Below are positions 14,122 to 22,174 of a DNA stretch of 24,194 nucleotides, in pieces. This stretch comes from DATLFP01 sp035540955 (GTDB lineage Bacteria > Actinomycetota > Acidimicrobiia > Acidimicrobiales > CADCSY01), in contig DATLFP010000031.1 in the NCBI GenBank assembly GCA_035540955.1, forward strand, positions 1 through 24,194, in the 5' to 3' direction. Under the pieces are notes generated by a model, which had not been told where the DNA came from, made no database searches, and saw only the letters and a program-made list of their open reading frames with translations. Position 1 is the stretch's first letter. Each line of letters starts with the position of its first letter. The translations under genes and the position numbers were made by a program.

Positions 14122-15246
14122 ATGAACCGCAGGCTCGTCCTCGGCGCCGGCGCGGCAGCGGCGGCGGTCGCGCTGGCCGTCACCGCGCTCACGGGGCGCG
14201 ACGACCCCGCCGAGCCCGACCTCGAGATCGGCGTCACCGAGCACCCGTACCGGATCGTCTACCTGCTCGACGACCTCGCCGACGACGCCGTCGAGGCGAG
14301 CACCGATGAGCTCTGGGTGCGGCCGCCGTTCGACAGCCGTTTGGAGACGCGGGCCGGCGCCCCGCCGGGCGCCGAGGTGGTGGCGGTCCAGGTGGCGGTC
14401 ATGGACCGCCTGCGGATCGAGGCCAGCGACACGCCGCTGGTGTTCGCCCGCGTGCCGGGCCTGGCCCCCTCGGACGTGCGGATGGCACCCATCGTGGCGG
14501 CCGGCGAGGCCGCCGGGCTCCTGGAGCGGGGCGAGCACCGCACCGTGGCGGGACGGCGATGCCAGGTGCTGCGGTCGGGAACCCTCCTCGGTGCCGGTCC
14601 GCTCGTGCCCATCACCGAGGACGAGCATGCCGAGTCCTGCATCGACGGTGACGGGTTGCTGCTGGAGGAGACCCTCTTCCTCGGCGGTCGGCCCACGCTG
14701 CACCGACGGGCGGTCGAGATCGACCTCTCGCCCGCGATCGACGACGACCTGTTCGCCGCCGGCGACATCGTCCTGTCGGTCGACCAGGGCGGCGGCTCGT
14801 CGCGTCCCGTCGACCCCGACAGCGGTGCCGAGGGGTCGTTCTGGGTGCTCCCCGAAGCGGCCCGCCCCCGCGGCTTCGCGCACGTCGGTCGGTTCAGCGT
14901 CATCACGCCGCAGACCGAGCGCTTCGCCGAGCCGGGTCGTTCGGCCGTGGTCGCCGGGACCGTCGACGTGTTCGTCCGCGGCGCCGACTACGTGACCGTC
15001 CACCAGGGCGGCACCCTCGGACGGGTGCCGGCGTTCGCGACGCCGCCCGACGCACCAGCGATCGATGGCGGCGCCGTCGGTGCGGGCGCGCTGGTGCTCA
15101 GCGCGACCGGATCCGAGCTGCGCTTCCCCCAGACCGGCGGCCGCTTCGTGCACCTCGCCGGCACCCTCCCGCCCGACGACCTCGCCATGCTGGCGCGGCA
15201 GCTCGAGGAGACCGAGGGCTCCGGTCTGGTGTACCTGGACGGTTGA
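14122..15246 (+). CDS. secreted or anchored protein, possibly LolA/RseB-like, unknown function (374 aa)
   Basis: The N-terminus is a signal peptide or anchor (MNRRLVLGAGAAAAAVALAVTAL) without a lipobox cysteine. The first half (about 35-215) has the feel of the LolA/RseB/LppX half-barrel fold: YRIVYLLDDLADDAVEASTDELWVRPPFDSRLETR, then a middle loop with a cysteine pair (GRRCQVLRSG and AESCIDGDGLLLEETLFLGG), then a strand ending HRRAVEIDLSPAIDDDLF. In that fold such repeats of 'DELWVRPP..' strands and a closing 'P.ID..LF' are common. The second half (240-374) resembles RseB/DUF4367-like C-terminal domains in outline, with VFVRGADYVTVHQGG. This is analogy, not a firm assignment. It is divergent from the gene at 13148, with probable leaderless expression, and ends 6 bp from the convergent binding-protein gene. 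Confidence 0.72.
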   Translation: MNRRLVLGAGAAAAAVALAVTALTGRDDPAEPDLEIGVTEHPYRIVYLLDDLADDAVEASTDELWVRPPFDSRLETRAGAPPGAEVVAVQVAVMDRLRIEASDTPLVFARVPGLAPSDVRMAPIVAAGEAAGLLERGEHRTVAGRRCQVLRSGTLLGAGPLVPITEDEHAESCIDGDGLLLEETLFLGGRPTLHRRAVEIDLSPAIDDDLFAAGDIVLSVDQGGGSSRPVDPDSGAEGSFWVLPEAARPRGFAHVGRFSVITPQTERFAEPGRSAVVAGTVDVFVRGADYVTVHQGGTLGRVPAFATPPDAPAIDGGAVGAGALVLSATGSELRFPQTGGRFVHLAGTLPPDDLAMLARQLEETEGSGLVYLDG

Positions 15247-15252
15247 CACCGG

Positions 15253-17067
15253 CTAGTGGTCCTCGTGCGGGTAGTCGGGTTGCTCCTCGCCCGGCGGCGG
15301 CGTCTCGTACACGGTCACCGACCCTTCGGGCTCGAACGCCTTGGGATCCGAGGACGGATGCTGACCCGGCAGGTAGCGGGCGCCGCCGTCGACGTAGCGG
15401 TACATGCCCACGCCCTGGTTGCCGACCTCGTCCTCTCCGCTCGCCGTCGGATCCCACCAGATCTCGGTGACATCGTCGAAGTTCGTGTAGTCGGTGAACG
15501 GCCAGATGCCGTGGTTCCCGAACGAGGTGGTCGTGCTGGTCTTCCGACCGGCGCCGGTGAGGGGATAGGAGAAGAGCCCCTGCTGCCAGGTCTCGACCGT
15601 GAGGTTCGGGCCGGCGAGGTGGATGCCGTTGAATAGCGTGGCGGGACCGGGATAGATCACGCCGTACTGGTTGTAGGCGGCCGGCGTGCGGCCGTGGTGC
15701 CACAGGTGGACCTTGTAGGCGGTGCCGGCCTCCTCGGGGCTGCGGGCCACCAGGAAGGAGATCCCGAACGCCTTGTTCCACTGCTGCTGGTCGTAGGTGC
15801 GGGCGAAGAGCGTGGTGTCGGTCAGCGCCGACCCCGTCAGGATCCACTCGGGGAAGTAGAGCTGGCGGGTCGCCTCCTTGGTGAAGATCGCCGGGGCGAT
15901 CGGGTCACCGGAGAAGATCAGCGAGTTGACCCCGGCGCTCTTGAGCCGCTGGATGAGCGTGCGCGCCCGCTCCGAGGCCTGGGCGTAGTTGCTCGGGTAG
16001 GCGAGGTTCTCCGCGAGGGTCACGCCGTACTTCTTGAGCTCCTCGACGAAGAAGTTCACGCCTGCCGCGTACGCGTTGTCGGGCGTCTCGTACCAGAGCA
16101 GCCCGAACTTCCGCGGCTCGGTGTTCATCGGGATCCCGTCACTCGTGCCGGCATGCGCGGCGAGGCGGCCGGCCAGGCGCTTGCCGACGTACTCGGCCCG
16201 GTGGATGTAGCCCTGCGTCGAGGACATCAGGCTCGTGTAGCCGACGTAGGGCGCCAACCGCTCGTAGAGCTCCTGGGGCTGGGAGGTGGTGCAGATGCAC
16301 AGCACGCCGTTCGCCGCCAGCTCCTCGACGAACTTGATCGACGTGGGCGAGCCGATCACCGCGAACGCCTTGTCCTCGTGGATGATCGCCAGCGCGTCGG
16401 CGCGCCCGACGGCGTCGTCCTCGCTGTCGCCGCTCCCCTGCCGCACCGTGAGCTCGACCGTGCGACCGTACGTCTCGTAGTGGGCGTTGAAGTAGTCGAA
16501 GTAGTCGCGCATCGTCGCTTCCTGCTCCGCGTTGGAGTTCGCGGCGCCGGCGGCGGTGAGGGCGGCCTGCACCGCCGGGTCGGCCTCGGGCTGGAAGTAC
16601 ACGACCCTGACGGTGTCGGCGGTGACGCCGCGGTAGGTGGCCCCGCCGTTGTCACCGCTGAACGGGCTGACGCACGGCGGCGCGTAGATGGTCGGCACCT
16701 TGATGCGACCCGTCGCCGGATCGCAGTTCGGACCGACCCCGCCCGCCGGCGTCGCCACCGGGCCATCGCTGATCGACCCGCTCCCACCGGACCCGGACCC
16801 CGACACCGACCCACTGCCCGACACCGAGCCGCCGGCGGTCGCACCGCCGCCCGCGACCCCGTTGGTGGTGGAGCCGGTGCCGTCGGCGCCGCTGCCGCCG
16901 GAGCTCCCGCCGACGGCCTGCTGGCCGGCGACGGTCACGCCCGGACCACCGACGGACGCGGTGGTACCGCCATCACCGCCGCCGGGCAGGAACCAGACCA
17001 GGGCGACGACCGCGCCGACGATGGCGAGGTACGGCCGGTAGCGGGTGAAGAGCTTGAGCGGGTCCAT
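15253..17067 (-). CDS. N-terminally anchored substrate-binding protein of a HAAT-type ABC importer (604 aa)
   Basis: A Peripla_BP_6-like receptor that captures solute outside the membrane. Residues 12-28 (PYLAIVGAVVALVWFLP) form a signal anchor; no lipobox Cys follows. Residues about 34-108 are a Gly/Ser/Thr tether (GSVSGSGSVSGSGSGGSGS). A motif with two cysteines (C115, C132; CDPATGRIKVPTIYAPPCVSPF) precedes SGDNGGATYRGVTADTVRVVYF, the first strand of the binding fold. Later parts are AFAVIGSPTSIKFVEELAANGVLCICTT, FGLLWYETPDNAYAAGVNFFVEELKKYGVTL and ARTLIQRLKSAGVNSLIFSGDPIAPAIF, typical of the two-lobed fold. It is much longer than LivJ-like proteins (~370 aa). Its Shine-Dalgarno lies in the 3' end of the upstream ATPase gene, 5 nt away. 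Ligand unknown. Confidence 0.9.
   Translation of the reverse strand: MDPLKLFTRYRPYLAIVGAVVALVWFLPGGGDGGTTASVGGPGVTVAGQQAVGGSSGGSGADGTGSTTNGVAGGGATAGGSVSGSGSVSGSGSGGSGSISDGPVATPAGGVGPNCDPATGRIKVPTIYAPPCVSPFSGDNGGATYRGVTADTVRVVYFQPEADPAVQAALTAAGAANSNAEQEATMRDYFDYFNAHYETYGRTVELTVRQGSGDSEDDAVGRADALAIIHEDKAFAVIGSPTSIKFVEELAANGVLCICTTSQPQELYERLAPYVGYTSLMSSTQGYIHRAEYVGKRLAGRLAAHAGTSDGIPMNTEPRKFGLLWYETPDNAYAAGVNFFVEELKKYGVTLAENLAYPSNYAQASERARTLIQRLKSAGVNSLIFSGDPIAPAIFTKEATRQLYFPEWILTGSALTDTTLFARTYDQQQWNKAFGISFLVARSPEEAGTAYKVHLWHHGRTPAAYNQYGVIYPGPATLFNGIHLAGPNLTVETWQQGLFSYPLTGAGRKTSTTTSFGNHGIWPFTDYTNFDDVTEIWWDPTASGEDEVGNQGVGMYRYVDGGARYLPGQHPSSDPKAFEPEGSVTVYETPPPGEEQPDYPHEDH
16768..16968 (-). repeat. 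low-complexity Gly/Ser/Thr tether-coding repeat
   Basis: Residues 34-100 of the binding protein are almost only Gly, Ser, Thr, Ala and Val. The core, around residues 80-100, alternates GS, GSVS and GSG units encoded by imperfect gacacc/gacccg-like repeats on the plus strand. Such tracts often vary in length between strains. Confidence 0.6.
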
Positions 17068-17072
17068 GGTCG

Positions 17073-20000
17073 TTACTTCCTCCCGGAACGAGAGATGACG
17101 GCGTCGTCGGTGCCGAGGTAGGCCTCGACGACGGCGGGATGGTTGATCACGTCAGCGGGCGCGCCGCTCACGAGGACGCGGCCGAGGTCGAGCGCGATGA
17201 GGCGGTCGGAGACCGACTGGATGAGCGGCATGTCGTGCTCGATCACGAGGATGCTCGCCCTGGTCGCCTCGCGGATCCGCACGAGCAGGGGCCCGAGCGC
17301 CTCGGTCTCCCGCTGGGCGATCCCCGAGGACGGCTCGTCGAAGAGGATGACGTCGGGCTCGTGGGCGAGCACGCAGGCGAGGTCGACGATCCGGCGGCTG
17401 CCGGTGGAGAGCTCGCCGACGAACTTGTCGGCGAAGGCCTGCAGCCCCATCAGCTCGATGAGCTCGTCGACGCGGGCGGCGAGCGCCCGCTCGGTGAGGG
17501 TGACGACGGGCAGGTGCAGCGCCGCCGCCACCGGATCCCGGAGCGGCAGCTGCCGTTCCAACGCCAGCTTCAGGGTGTCGGTGACCGTCAGCGACGGGAA
17601 CAGCCGGGCGTCCTGGAACGAACGGCCGAGACCGAGCCGGGCCCGAGCGTCCGGGCCCACCGTGGTGACGTCGAGGCCGTCGAACAGGATCGTGCCGTGA
17701 TCGGGGTCGAGATAGCCGGAGATCTGGTCGAACAGGGTCGTCTTGCCGGCGCCGTTCGGGCCGATGAACCCGAGGATCTCGTTGCGGCCGAGCGAGAAGC
17801 TCACGTCGTCGGTGGCGCGGATGCCGCCGAAGGACTTGACGAGGTTGCGCACCTCGAGCACCTGCTCGCCCCCGCCGGTCTCCGCTTCCTTCCCGTTGCC
17901 CCCCACCTGGGAGCCGACGATCTGCGTGCGCCGCCGCTTCGGGCGCGCGGCCGTCTTGTCCTTGGCCGCCGCGCCCTCGAGGAACACCGAGCGCAACACG
18001 TCGGGCCGCTCGAGCAGCTCGGCGGTCGGCCCCTTGAACCGGATCTCGCCCTTCTCCATGAAGTACGCCGTCTCGGCGACGGTCAGCGCGACGTTGACCG
18101 ACTGCTCGACGAGGATCAGCGTCGTTCCCTGGTCGCGGATGGCGCGGACGATGCCCAGCAGCTGTTCGACGATGACCGGCGCCAAGCCGAGCGACAGCTC
18201 GTCGATCATCAGCAGCCGGGGCTTGGCGATGAACGCCTGCGCCAGCGTCACCATCTGCTGCTCGCCGCCCGACAGGAGCCCGGCGGGCTGATCCCATCGC
18301 TCCCGCAGCACGGGGAACATCGACGTGACCCGTGCGATGGCGTCGTCGACGTACTGCGCGTCCTTCTGGTAGAGCCACCCGGCGATCCGCAGGTTCTCGG
18401 CCACGGTCAGGCCCGGGAAGACGCCCTTGCCGCCGGGAACCTGGATGACGCCCTGCGAGGCGACGAGCTGTGGCGACGCGAAGGTGATGTCCTCCCCGTC
18501 GAAGATGACGGCACCCGCACTGGCCGGCTGCAGCCCGGAGATGGCGCGCAGCAGCGTCGACTTGCCGGCGCCGTTGGTGCCGAGGAGCGCGACGACCTCG
18601 CCCTGCTCGATCTCGAAGTTGACGCCGAACAGCACCTGGACCGAGCCGTACGCGACGTCGAGGTCCTTCACCAGCAGCAGCTTCTGGCGGCCCTCGGCCC
18701 GAGCCTGCTGCACCTCTGCTCGGGCGACTGATGCCGACCGCACCTTGGCGATGTCGGCGTCGACGAACTGGCCGGCCGACGCCAGCAGGTAGGTGCCGAG
18801 CAGGAAGACGGGCACGAGCACGAGCAGGCCGGTGCGGATGCCCGAGTCGTCGGCGACGCCTCCGATGACGATCAGCACGATGAGACCGGGCAGCACCCAG
18901 AGCGAACCGAGCGAGAAGCCGAGGGCACGGGCCCGCGGCGGCAGCACCTGGGAGAGCGTCGCGTAGATGCCGGGCGCCACCGCGCCGATGACCGACGTCA
19001 GCGCGATGTGGGAGGCGACGGCGAGCGGCAGCGTCGGCGCCAGCGCGAACGCCACGAGGAGGACGGCGCCGATGGTGCCCGTGATCGACACGATGCGAAG
19101 GACGACGCCCGGCCCGTAGCGGCTCACGAGGCGGATGCTCAACGGGATGAACAGGGCGATGCCGAGCAGCTGGAAGGGCTCGGCGATGGCCGACACGACG
19201 CCCCGCTGGGCCTCGTTCAGGCCGAAGGTGTCCTCGTAGTAGATGTTCGTGAGGCTGCTGAGACCGATCAGGGCGATGGCGAGGAACGGCAGCGACACCC
19301 AGATCCGCTTCACGCTCCGGACCTCGTTGCAGATGCGCCAGCCCTCGCTGAGCGACGGCGGCGTCTCCTCGACCGACGCCAGCTCGTCGGCGCCCATGGC
19401 TGATCGCTCGAAGCGGCCGCGCACCGGCTCGCGGAGGAGGCGGTAGGCGACGATCACGAGGACGAGGGTCGGGACGGCCAGCACGATGAAGGGCGCCCGC
19501 CAGCCGAAGGCGTAGGCGAGACCGCCGGCCGCCAGCGGCCCGACGATCTGCCCGGCGGAGTTGGCCGCCCGGTGCAGGCCGTACACGCCGGGCCGCCGGT
19601 CGGGCGGGTAGTAGTCGGCGAGCAGCGAGTTGTGGGTCGGGTCGTTGACGATGCGGCCGAGGGCCGACCCGCACCGTGCCGCCACGAGCAGGACGAGGAC
19701 GGGCGCGAAGCCGGTGAGGAGGGAGAAGATGCCCCACGCGGTGGCGCCAGCCACGGCGATGCGGACGCGGCTGCGGCGGTCGCCGAGGAACCCGATGAAG
19801 GGCTGGAGGCCGAGTCCGATGGCGGCCACCAGCGCGATGATCGAGAGGATTCCCTGGTTGTCGAGGCCGAAGGCGTCGCGGATCTCCGGCGTGAGCACCT
19901 GGAACGCGGTGCGATCGAGCTCGTCGACGGCGTTGAGGAGGAACAGCAGGACGAGCGGCGTGGCCGACTCCGACCCGACGATGCTGCGCAGCCGCTTCAC
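17073..20000 (-). CDS. MFS transporter fused to two HAAT-type ABC ATPases, MFS-LivF-LivG (975 aa)
   Basis: Three full modules share one reading frame. Residues 13-408 are an MFS carrier with 12 predicted helices; motif A is at FLGDRRSRVR (71-80), and there is an acidic first helix (AVDELDR). Residues 440-675 are a LivF-type ATPase: Walker A GTNGAGKST (474-482), signature LSGGEQQ (576-582), Walker B LLMIDE (596-601), switch residue Q633 (VEQSV, usual for LivF). A Lys/Arg then Gly linker (677-713) leads to a LivG-type ATPase (714-975): Walker A GPNGAGKTT (747-755), signature LSTGSRR (864-870), Walker B ILFDEP (885-890), switch H922. Twelve helices put both ATPases in the cytoplasm, as required. 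GTG 20000 overlaps the permease stop (GTGA). No separate livF or livG is present in the window. Confidence 0.93.
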   Translation of the reverse strand: MKRLRSIVGSESATPLVLLFLLNAVDELDRTAFQVLTPEIRDAFGLDNQGILSIIALVAAIGLGLQPFIGFLGDRRSRVRIAVAGATAWGIFSLLTGFAPVLVLLVAARCGSALGRIVNDPTHNSLLADYYPPDRRPGVYGLHRAANSAGQIVGPLAAGGLAYAFGWRAPFIVLAVPTLVLVIVAYRLLREPVRGRFERSAMGADELASVEETPPSLSEGWRICNEVRSVKRIWVSLPFLAIALIGLSSLTNIYYEDTFGLNEAQRGVVSAIAEPFQLLGIALFIPLSIRLVSRYGPGVVLRIVSITGTIGAVLLVAFALAPTLPLAVASHIALTSVIGAVAPGIYATLSQVLPPRARALGFSLGSLWVLPGLIVLIVIGGVADDSGIRTGLLVLVPVFLLGTYLLASAGQFVDADIAKVRSASVARAEVQQARAEGRQKLLLVKDLDVAYGSVQVLFGVNFEIEQGEVVALLGTNGAGKSTLLRAISGLQPASAGAVIFDGEDITFASPQLVASQGVIQVPGGKGVFPGLTVAENLRIAGWLYQKDAQYVDDAIARVTSMFPVLRERWDQPAGLLSGGEQQMVTLAQAFIAKPRLLMIDELSLGLAPVIVEQLLGIVRAIRDQGTTLILVEQSVNVALTVAETAYFMEKGEIRFKGPTAELLERPDVLRSVFLEGAAAKDKTAARPKRRRTQIVGSQVGGNGKEAETGGGEQVLEVRNLVKSFGGIRATDDVSFSLGRNEILGFIGPNGAGKTTLFDQISGYLDPDHGTILFDGLDVTTVGPDARARLGLGRSFQDARLFPSLTVTDTLKLALERQLPLRDPVAAALHLPVVTLTERALAARVDELIELMGLQAFADKFVGELSTGSRRIVDLACVLAHEPDVILFDEPSSGIAQRETEALGPLLVRIREATRASILVIEHDMPLIQSVSDRLIALDLGRVLVSGAPADVINHPAVVEAYLGTDDAVISRSGRK
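17076..17084 (-). promoter_or_regulatory. ribosome binding site of the binding-protein gene, inside the upstream gene
   Basis: GGGAGGAAG overlaps the last codons of the MFS-ABC-ABC gene (its TAA is at 17073-17075) and precedes ATG 17067. It supports continuous operon translation, and it is the strongest Shine-Dalgarno of the operon, fitting the high demand for a binding protein. Confidence 0.7.
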
Positions 20001-22174
20001 GAGTCCGCTCCGGCAACCGCGACGACCCGCTCGGTCTCCACCTCGGTGATCGACGCCTCCTCGACCTCGACGGGCTCGTCCGGTGCCCGCCGATCGGCGA
20101 AGAGGCTCGGCACGTGGATCCCCCGCCGGTCGGCGATCGCTCGCAGGATCCGGTCGCGAGCGCCGTAGTACACCTGGCTGAAGCCGCCGGGCAGGAAGAG
20201 CAGGATGATGATCAGGCCCACGCCGGTGGTGAAGAAGAACAGCACGCTGCGGATGCTGTCGGGGAAGGCCGAGCGGAAGTACTCGAGGCCCTCGATCACC
20301 ACCGGGCCGAGCACGGCGCCGGGGATCGAGCCCAACCCGCCGATCACGACGAGGATGAACACCTGGAAGCTGCGGGCCGGCGCGTACGGCTGGATGCCCA
20401 GGCTCTGCTGGCCGTGGACGAACAGCGCGCCGGCTGCTGCCGCGAGGAACCCGGAGACCGCGAACGCGGTGAGCTTGGCGCTGATGATGTTGATGCCGTA
20501 CGCCTGCGCGCCCCGCTCGTTGTCCCGCACGCCGATGAGCGCCCGCCCGGCCCGGCTGTTGCGGATCCCCCGCACCATGACGATGGCGATGAGCAAGCAG
20601 GCCAGGCAGAGGTAGTAGTAGCGGGCCTCGGTGTCGATGGCGATCCGGCCGAGGAACGGTCGCCGCTCGATGCGGGACTCGGGCAGCCAGTCGATGTAGC
20701 GCTTGTTCAACAGGTAGGACGACGTGGCGATCGCGAACGCGAGCGTCGCCACCGCGAGGAACAGGCCGCGGATGCGCAGCGCGGGGATGCCGATGAGCAT
20801 CGCCGTGGCGGCTCCCACCAGCCCGCAGGCGAGGATCACCACCGACAGATCCCACTGCCAGGTCACCGTCAGCCACGCGCCGACGGCGGCCCCGATGCCC
20901 ATGAACGCGACCTGCCCGAGGCTCACCTGACCGGCCCAGCCCGTCAGCACCACGAGCGACACGGTCACGATGCAGATCACGACGATGGTGGCGGCCAGGC
21001 TGACGCGGGCACCCGACAGGAAGAGCGGCAGCGACAGCAGCGCAGCGAGGAGCGCCGCTCCCGCGGCCCGCATGCCCCACCGCACCTCCGGGAGGCGGAT
21101 GAGCTCGCGAGGGATGGGCCGGATGTTGGTCGCCGCGTTCCAGGTCGAGGTCTCGTCGCCGCGGGCCGTGCGTCCCGACCGCTGCAGCAGCAGGGCGACG
21201 ATCACGACGACGAACAGGATGGCGTCGACCTTCGCCGAGCTGGCGTTGAGCTCGCTGAACACCACGGTGGTCTCCAGCACGCCGAGCGCGATGGACGCGA
21301 CGAAGATCGTCGGCAGCCGCTCCATCCGCCCGATCACCGCCGCCGCCAGCGCCCGGATGAGGATCGTCGGACCCAGGACGCTGCCGATCGGCAGGCCGAC
21401 GATGCCGGCCCGCATGAAGATGCCGATCGTCGACAGGAGCGTGGCCACGACCCACACCACCGTCTGCACCCGCTTCACCGGCACCCCGAGCAGGGCCGCC
21501 CGGTCGCTGCTCTCGGCCGCCGCCCGGATGGCGACGCCATAGCTGGTCGCGCGGAGGAAGTAGGCCAACGCGGCGATCACGATCGGCACGGCGATCATCG
21601 CCAGGACCTCGTTGCCCTGGAACACCGTCGACCCGAGCGAGAAGCTCACGTCGATCGGCGAGGCGTACGACACGCCGGCGGTCGACAGGTCGAACAGGTT
21701 CGGCATGAGCGTCGTGAGCCCGGCGAGGATCTGGGATAGGCCGATGGTCACGACCGTCAGGATCAGCCGGGGCGCCTTGAAGAAGCGGCGCAGCACCACG
21801 AACTCGACGAAGGCGCCGAGGACCACCGCGCCGGCGAGGGCGATCGGGAGCGCGAGCACGAAGGGGATGCCGGGACCGAGCATCAGCAGCACGCCGAAGC
21901 TGGCCGGCACGCCGCCGAGGTCGCCCTGGGCGAAGTTGATGATGCGGCTCGACCGGTAGATGAGGGCGATCCCGATCGCGATGAACGACGTGATGCTGCC
22001 GATCACGACGCCCTGGAGGATGACGCCCATCGGCGACCCGAAGAACCGGTGGATCGCCCACATGAACCAGGCGGTGCCGGCGAGGGCGACGGCCACGCGC
22101 CGCACGCGCGGATCCTCGGCGATGCGGGCCAGCGCCGACGGCTCGGGAGCGATGACGGGGTTCTCGGCGGTCAT
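19997..22174 (-). CDS. fused branched-chain-type ABC permease, LivH-LivM (725 aa)
   Basis: Both membrane subunits of a HAAT-family importer sit in one chain. Residues about 45-332 are LivH-like: VILQGVVIGSITSFIAIGIALIYRSSRIINFAQGDLG is the hallmark LivH opening, and the cytoplasmic coupling loop is AAAESSDRAALLGVPVKRVQTVVWVVATLLSTI (218-250). A short linker with WNAATNIRPIPRELIRLPEVRW joins residues 365-672, LivM-like: LTGWAGQVSLGQVAFMGIGA (410-429), GIPALRIRGLFLAVATLAFA, coupling loop GVRDNERGAQAYGINIISAKLTAFAVSGFLAAAAGAL (548-584) and VIGGLGSIPGAVLGPVVIEGL (610-630). The acidic tail (EVEEASITEVETE) is extra. ATG 22174 overlaps the TetR stop as ATGA. Related HAAT systems carry branched-chain amino acids, amides, urea or aromatic acids. 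Confidence 0.94.
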   Translation of the reverse strand: MTAENPVIAPEPSALARIAEDPRVRRVAVALAGTAWFMWAIHRFFGSPMGVILQGVVIGSITSFIAIGIALIYRSSRIINFAQGDLGGVPASFGVLLMLGPGIPFVLALPIALAGAVVLGAFVEFVVLRRFFKAPRLILTVVTIGLSQILAGLTTLMPNLFDLSTAGVSYASPIDVSFSLGSTVFQGNEVLAMIAVPIVIAALAYFLRATSYGVAIRAAAESSDRAALLGVPVKRVQTVVWVVATLLSTIGIFMRAGIVGLPIGSVLGPTILIRALAAAVIGRMERLPTIFVASIALGVLETTVVFSELNASSAKVDAILFVVVIVALLLQRSGRTARGDETSTWNAATNIRPIPRELIRLPEVRWGMRAAGAALLAALLSLPLFLSGARVSLAATIVVICIVTVSLVVLTGWAGQVSLGQVAFMGIGAAVGAWLTVTWQWDLSVVILACGLVGAATAMLIGIPALRIRGLFLAVATLAFAIATSSYLLNKRYIDWLPESRIERRPFLGRIAIDTEARYYYLCLACLLIAIVMVRGIRNSRAGRALIGVRDNERGAQAYGINIISAKLTAFAVSGFLAAAAGALFVHGQQSLGIQPYAPARSFQVFILVVIGGLGSIPGAVLGPVVIEGLEYFRSAFPDSIRSVLFFFTTGVGLIIILLFLPGGFSQVYYGARDRILRAIADRRGIHVPSLFADRRAPDEPVEVEEASITEVETERVVAVAGADS

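Noticed and set aside
17862..17972. Possible split between the LivF and LivG modules by an internal start
   Set aside because: The linker between the two modules contains no stop, and no start codon with a convincing Shine-Dalgarno was seen, so a single fused product is the simplest reading.
17152..20016. Minus-strand open frame of 954 codons in another frame over the MFS-ABC-ABC gene
   Set aside because: Arg/Pro/Gly-rich shadow with no Walker motifs. The motif-bearing frame is 17073-20000.
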